Below are positions 22,501 to 24,956 of a stretch of DNA of 24,956 bases, piece after piece. The notes under the pieces are model-generated. The model saw nothing but the letters and a program-made list of their open reading frames with translations, searched no databases and was not told the DNA's origin. The position numbers and the translations under genes are program-made. Each line of letters starts with the position of its first letter. Position 1 is the stretch's first letter. This DNA is from Eubacteriales bacterium (GTDB taxonomy: Bacteria > Bacillota_A > Clostridia > Lachnospirales > Lachnospiraceae). The stretch lies in contig JAUNJL010000035.1 of the NCBI GenBank assembly GCA_030533315.1, positions 1-24,956 of the forward strand, read 5' to 3'.

Positions 22501-23562
22501 GAGACCATATACAGCTTCCACTCCGACGCCTACCACACGCTGGGCGTGGTGTGTCTGGACGTGCCGAACCTGTCCGTGCTCAATGAGCGCCAGGGCTTTT
22601 TGTACGGGCGGAAACTTTTGTGGTTTATCATACAGAACCTGACGGAGATCTTCGGGCGCAGTATGCTGTTTCGGACCTGGGATGCGGAGTTCGTGGCCCT
22701 CTGTCCAAACTGCACCCAGCAGGTGTTCCTGGGAAAATGCGCCAGGCTTCGGGCGATTCTCACCAGACGTTATCCCAAGGAGGTGCGGATCGGACATACC
22801 TGGTCGGAGCACGGGTTTAACGGAAAAACGCTGGCGGACGAGGCCAGGGATCTGATGCGCCGGGACAAGATGGAGAGCATACGGATACCGGCCACCTGCC
22901 TGCCGAAGATCAAGCGGGATGAGCCTGTCTTTGAGAAGACGAAAAGGGAGGTGGACCGTTCCGTGGCCCTTTACCTTCAGCCCAGGCTCCACAAGGCTAC
23001 CGGGGAGCTTGCAGGGGTGAAGGCCCTGCTGAAGGTGGCGAAGAAGGACGGCACCCTCATTGACTGGCTGCCCTGCATGGAGGAGATGAACAGCCAGGAC
23101 ACGGTGCGGGACATGGACCTTCTGGTCCTGGACAAGGCCATGGCGGTGCTGGATGGCTGGAGGAGGACGGGCATCTGCCGCCTGCCTCTGTCCATCTGCA
23201 TCTCCGAGGAGACCTTGTTTCACAGGTCGGCCCTGGCCTCCTTCCTGGCCGTCCAGAGCCGGTACCCGGAGGTGAGCCAGGAGCTTTTGGAGATCGAGAT
23301 CGCGGAGGAAAGGCTGCATCACCATTGGGAGCGGATTCAGGAGGTCACGGAGGACTTCCGGGAATATGGGATCGGATTTACCTTTGCCATGACCAGGGGC
23401 GGGCGAAACGAGGAAAGATGCAGGGATCCTCTGCGCCAGGGATGCGCCTGCGAGGGAGGATGCCGCTACGGAAAGGCGGTATCCACGGATCAGTTTGTGG
23501 AATGGTATGTGAAAAACAGAAAGAAGCTTTGCAGGGAAAAGACGGCCGCACAGGAGGGCTGA
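19600..23562 (+). CDS. Giant soluble multidomain GGDEF/PAS/GAF/EAL-like protein
   Basis: A 1320-residue protein without membrane helices. Order by eye: GGDEF about 20-185 with intact active site (GGDEF 102-106), substrate segment DLDNFKTVNDTLGHQTGD and inhibitory RAAD (93-96) exactly five residues before it; PAS-like 205-322, 328-448 and 465-585; a dead GGDEF about 590-755 (KKDQF 668-672); a GAF-like domain about 785-945; a second dead GGDEF about 960-1100 (WDAEF 1027-1031); and a degenerate EAL about 1112-1310 in which EAL reads KAL (1141-1143) and the KxD and downstream metal-binding segments are missing. The C-terminus has four clustered cysteines (1274, 1282, 1284, 1288). It should make cyclic di-GMP with product feedback and not degrade it. 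GGAGG lies 15 bases before the ATG, an unusually long distance. A second ATG follows at once. Confidence 0.9.
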   Translation: MMDKITTMDHQQLMDYYKKMEAIATRDALTGLLNRGALEQQIAERLEEMEQEDECALFIIDLDNFKTVNDTLGHQTGDHVLERAARLLAGMFRAADIVGRLGGDEFVVFLYGPITEMDLRARAQMICEQLNLVMGGKKELCVTASVGIHTCEGRGQTFEQLYHYADLALYQAKKSGKQCYCIWREEEGAQPSQKVVPQVNAVRLKGLLDYMDSGVAMIEMKESPTFLYISPIFARMLQWEESQLLSVSIEEVLYSEDSQQFHEMLQEKVMKENQAVSHVIRVRKKTGALAWWRIHAVRVEYNENTPAVLVTATDISDLKEEESSLRENNHLFQMALSQNMQGIWEVELSTKTFRMMGGGEYFNPKLVNPVEFPEGLMERGWIAPESMEEFRTFSEEIYQGQMQGYGNFRIKYKDEEGFRWTSCSYRMVLDEKGYPDRAVGIVEVIDQDSKGKGSDAKGTKMPDGLMDSLEAQVSINLSADRVISLWIEGQELTRASEMTFDQAVQMEWERMHGVTALPASVSREGQIQAYEEQEKRWRIYEYQRKNEKGQVHWVSTVIHLYKNPKNEDIYLAAWISRIGQRREWEQSLGVRILRDPMSRMYTSSTVGEMAGALLQTGRYKRSALILMEISGFVQLYAADPSKREKRWRGVLSALTLAAGTACIQGQCKKDQFIFFYPEVDSQDDIRRRMEQVILFVRNFTADLVKGDSLRFLAGGTILEGGDKSTYDMLLRKAEILIGSWRNASGDRIAFTDEEDEKSFRQLLNIRRDDKIRMDRADDRRPLCEREKNAAFECLLSMINADSLGECSRKVLSTLGEYYEADRAYILVLVESNHIVTMPHEWTSRHKISVQQAISGTPVRNYPLLMRSIREQKAVFLKRKNRREGDPGKKDRGEVCWRFSIFPMDDGDQIQAYLCIENPRSRILDAALPPLLGNCLLKERSRYLKNLMPQDGQPGGMGMDIPNFSAYMETIYSFHSDAYHTLGVVCLDVPNLSVLNERQGFLYGRKLLWFIIQNLTEIFGRSMLFRTWDAEFVALCPNCTQQVFLGKCARLRAILTRRYPKEVRIGHTWSEHGFNGKTLADEARDLMRRDKMESIRIPATCLPKIKRDEPVFEKTKREVDRSVALYLQPRLHKATGELAGVKALLKVAKKDGTLIDWLPCMEEMNSQDTVRDMDLLVLDKAMAVLDGWRRTGICRLPLSICISEETLFHRSALASFLAVQSRYPEVSQELLEIEIAEERLHHHWERIQEVTEDFREYGIGFTFAMTRGGRNEERCRDPLRQGCACEGGCRYGKAVSTDQFVEWYVKNRKKLCREKTAAQEG

Positions 23563-23576
23563 CCGGGGGAAACGAT

Positions 23577-23601
23577 CTCCTCCGGGCCTTTCGGCCCCGG
23601 A
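23577..23601 (+). terminator. GC-rich hairpin between the GGDEF gene and the peptidase gene
   Basis: CTCCGGGCC pairs with GGCCCCGGAG with one bulged base and a small TTTC loop, 14 bases after the GGDEF stop. No U-run follows, so read-through into the peptidase gene is likely. Confidence 0.45.
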
Positions 23602-23638
23602 GGGCGGTCCCGGAGCAGAGATACGGAAGGGAGAGCTT

Positions 23639-24862
23639 ATGACAGATATGGAAAATGCCGGTGAAAAATGGGGGGAGGCCTCCTGGGAGCTGGCCAAGGA
23701 GCTGATAAGGATCGACAGCACCGATCCCGGAGCCTTTGAGGGAGAGATCGAGGCCTTTATGGAAGGGCGCCTGCGGGAGAGCATCCGCAGAAGGGCCGGA
23801 GAGATGGGGGAGCAGATCACCCTGGAGAAGCGGGAGGTGCTTCCCGGCCGGTTTAACCTGCGGGCCAGGATCCCCGGCAGGACGGATGGGCCGGAGCTGA
23901 TCTACATTTGCCACATGGACACGGTGGTGGAGGGAGAGGGCTGGAGCGAGGGGCTGTCTCCCTTCGGGGCCGTGGTGCGCCAGGACAGGCTGTACGGAAG
24001 AGGCGCCTGCGACATGAAGTCGGGGCTGGCCTGCGCCGTGACGGCCTTTGAGAGCATGGTGGAGGAGACCGGAAAGAGAGGCCGCTTCCCGGAGAGAGGC
24101 TTTTCCCTGATCCTCACGGTGGACGAGGAGGATTTCATGAGAGGGGCCGAGGACGTGATCCAGGCGGGCTGGGTGCGGCCGGAGGATTGGCTTTTGGACA
24201 CGGAGCCGACAGACGGAAGGATCCAGGCCTCCCACAAGGGCAGGACCTGGTTTTTGCTCACCATAGAAGGGATCACCGCCCACGCCAGCAACCCCTGGAA
24301 GGGGGCGGATGCGGTGGCGGCCATGGCGGAGGTGATCCGGCACATGAGAAAAGCGTTTCAGCAGCTGCCGGTTCACCAGGAGCTGGGGGCCTCCACCATC
24401 ACCTTCGGGCAGATCGCAGGAGGATACCGCCCCTATGTGGTTCCCGACCGCTGCCAGGTGTGGATCGACATGAGGCTGGTGCCCCCTGCGGATACCTCTC
24501 TGGCGGAGAAGATCGCCAGGGAGGCGATCCAAAGGGCGGCGGAGGAGATCCCCGGGATCAAGGGCGACGTCCAGGTCACGGGGGACCGGCCCTGGATCGT
24601 GAAGGACCCGGATGCCCCCCTGCTGGCGGCGCTGAAGGATGCCTGCCGTGATGTGACCGGCCAGGAGCCAGAGGAGGCTCCCTTCAACGGCTACACCGAC
24701 ACGGCCGTGATCGGAGGGCGTCTGAAGGTGCCCAGCGCCATGTCCTATGGCCCCGGCAGCCTGGAGCTGGCCCACAAGCCTGATGAATGGGTACCAAAAA
24801 AGGACGTGGAACGGGTGGAGCAGGTTCTTACGGTTCTGGCAGGCAGGGCTCTCTGGGAATAA
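23639..24862 (+). CDS. M20-family metallopeptidase / deacylase (ArgE/DapE-like)
   Basis: A 407-residue cytoplasmic di-zinc hydrolase that removes acyl groups from amino acids or cleaves small peptides. Metal ligands and catalytic residues are visible: His92 and Asp94 in ICHMDTV, bridging Asp125 in GRGACDMKSG, catalytic Glu163 with Glu164 in TVDEEDF, Glu189 in LDTEPT, and His379 in GPGSLELAHKPDEWV. His215 in GITAHAS belongs to the dimerisation (lid) domain. The overall form is that of acetylornithine deacetylase and succinyl-diaminopimelate desuccinylase relatives, but the substrate cannot be read from the sequence. AAGGGAG precedes the ATG. It lies 76 bases after the giant GGDEF gene and probably shares its transcript. 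Confidence 0.9.
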   Translation: MTDMENAGEKWGEASWELAKELIRIDSTDPGAFEGEIEAFMEGRLRESIRRRAGEMGEQITLEKREVLPGRFNLRARIPGRTDGPELIYICHMDTVVEGEGWSEGLSPFGAVVRQDRLYGRGACDMKSGLACAVTAFESMVEETGKRGRFPERGFSLILTVDEEDFMRGAEDVIQAGWVRPEDWLLDTEPTDGRIQASHKGRTWFLLTIEGITAHASNPWKGADAVAAMAEVIRHMRKAFQQLPVHQELGASTITFGQIAGGYRPYVVPDRCQVWIDMRLVPPADTSLAEKIAREAIQRAAEEIPGIKGDVQVTGDRPWIVKDPDAPLLAALKDACRDVTGQEPEEAPFNGYTDTAVIGGRLKVPSAMSYGPGSLELAHKPDEWVPKKDVERVEQVLTVLAGRALWE

Positions 24863-24870
24863 GAAGAGAG

Positions 24871-24955
24871 GCCTCCGAGGGGCTCATCCTGGGGCGGGCC
24901 GCCGCATATTCTTGGACGGCGGCCCGCTCCGATCCCTGGAGGAGGCTGTTTTTTT
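24871..24955 (+). terminator. Compound intrinsic terminator
   Basis: An inner perfect 11-bp GC stem (GCGGGCCGCCG 24894-24904 with CGGCGGCCCGC 24917-24927, 12-base loop) lies within an outer pairing (GCCTCC 24871-24876 with GGAGGC 24941-24946), followed by TGTTTTTTT. It ends the transcript carrying the peptidase gene. Confidence 0.85.
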
Positions 24956-24956
24956 A

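Noticed and set aside
20362..23820. An open frame of over 1100 codons on the minus strand opposite the giant GGDEF gene
   Set aside because: It mirrors a GC-rich coding sequence, reads as low-complexity His/Pro/Leu/Gly-rich protein with no recognisable domain, and the plus strand holds clear conserved domains.
1..24956. Mobile element, CRISPR array or defence island
   Set aside because: No transposase, integrase, terminal inverted repeats, spaced direct repeats or defence-protein motifs were seen; gene content is metabolic and signalling.

Overview
The window looks like a chromosomal segment of a GC-rich gut Firmicute, most likely a member of the Lachnospiraceae (Clostridia). The grounds are strong AGGAGG-type ribosome binding sites before most genes, two CUT1-type sugar ABC operons without their own ATPase, YesL (DUF624) and YczE membrane proteins, and a very long soluble PAS/GGDEF/EAL protein of a kind common in that family. 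No rRNA, tRNA, CRISPR array, transposase or phage gene was seen.

Layout. (1) 1-230: a short, apparently frameshifted gene remnant. (2) 299-769: tspO, with a hairpin behind it. (3) 1046-6792: a maltodextrin-type operon on the + strand: solute-binding protein, stem-loop, MalF-like permease, MalG-like permease, hairpin, glycogen-debranching enzyme. (4) 6947-8107: a membrane Cache-like/GGDEF diguanylate cyclase (+), facing a 7-TM GGDEF protein (8292-9440, -) across a bidirectional terminator. Upstream of the latter on the - strand are a YczE-family protein and a YesL/DUF624 protein. (5) 11351-19093: an alpha-galactoside operon (+): binding protein, UUCG stem-loop, two permeases, GH36 alpha-galactosidase, AraC-type regulator, GH4 alpha-galactosidase, strong terminator. 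(6) 19600-23562: a 1320-residue multidomain GGDEF protein, then an M20 metallopeptidase (23639-24862) and a strong terminator at the window end.

How the genes fit together. Two oligosaccharide uptake systems feed cytoplasmic glycosidases: alpha-1,6-debranching in the first, and two mechanistically different alpha-galactosidases in the second. Both need an MsmK/MsmX-type ATPase from elsewhere. Between and after them lie three genes with intact GGDEF motifs, which suggests that cyclic-di-GMP output is tied to carbohydrate status.

The most interesting signal is a pair of long poly-G tracts, each directly upstream of a GGDEF gene. A G10 tract fills part of the spacer between a perfect TTGACA -35 and a TAAAAT -10 upstream of the 1320-aa protein. 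A G9 tract forms the Shine-Dalgarno region of the membrane GGDEF gene, where a one-base loss would fuse a short upstream start in frame. Both look like slipped-strand (phase-variable) switches of second-messenger synthesis. This is inference from sequence and needs read-level confirmation. The 1320-aa protein is itself notable: an intact N-terminal GGDEF with an I-site is followed by PAS, GAF, two dead GGDEF domains and a collapsed EAL domain ending in a cysteine cluster.
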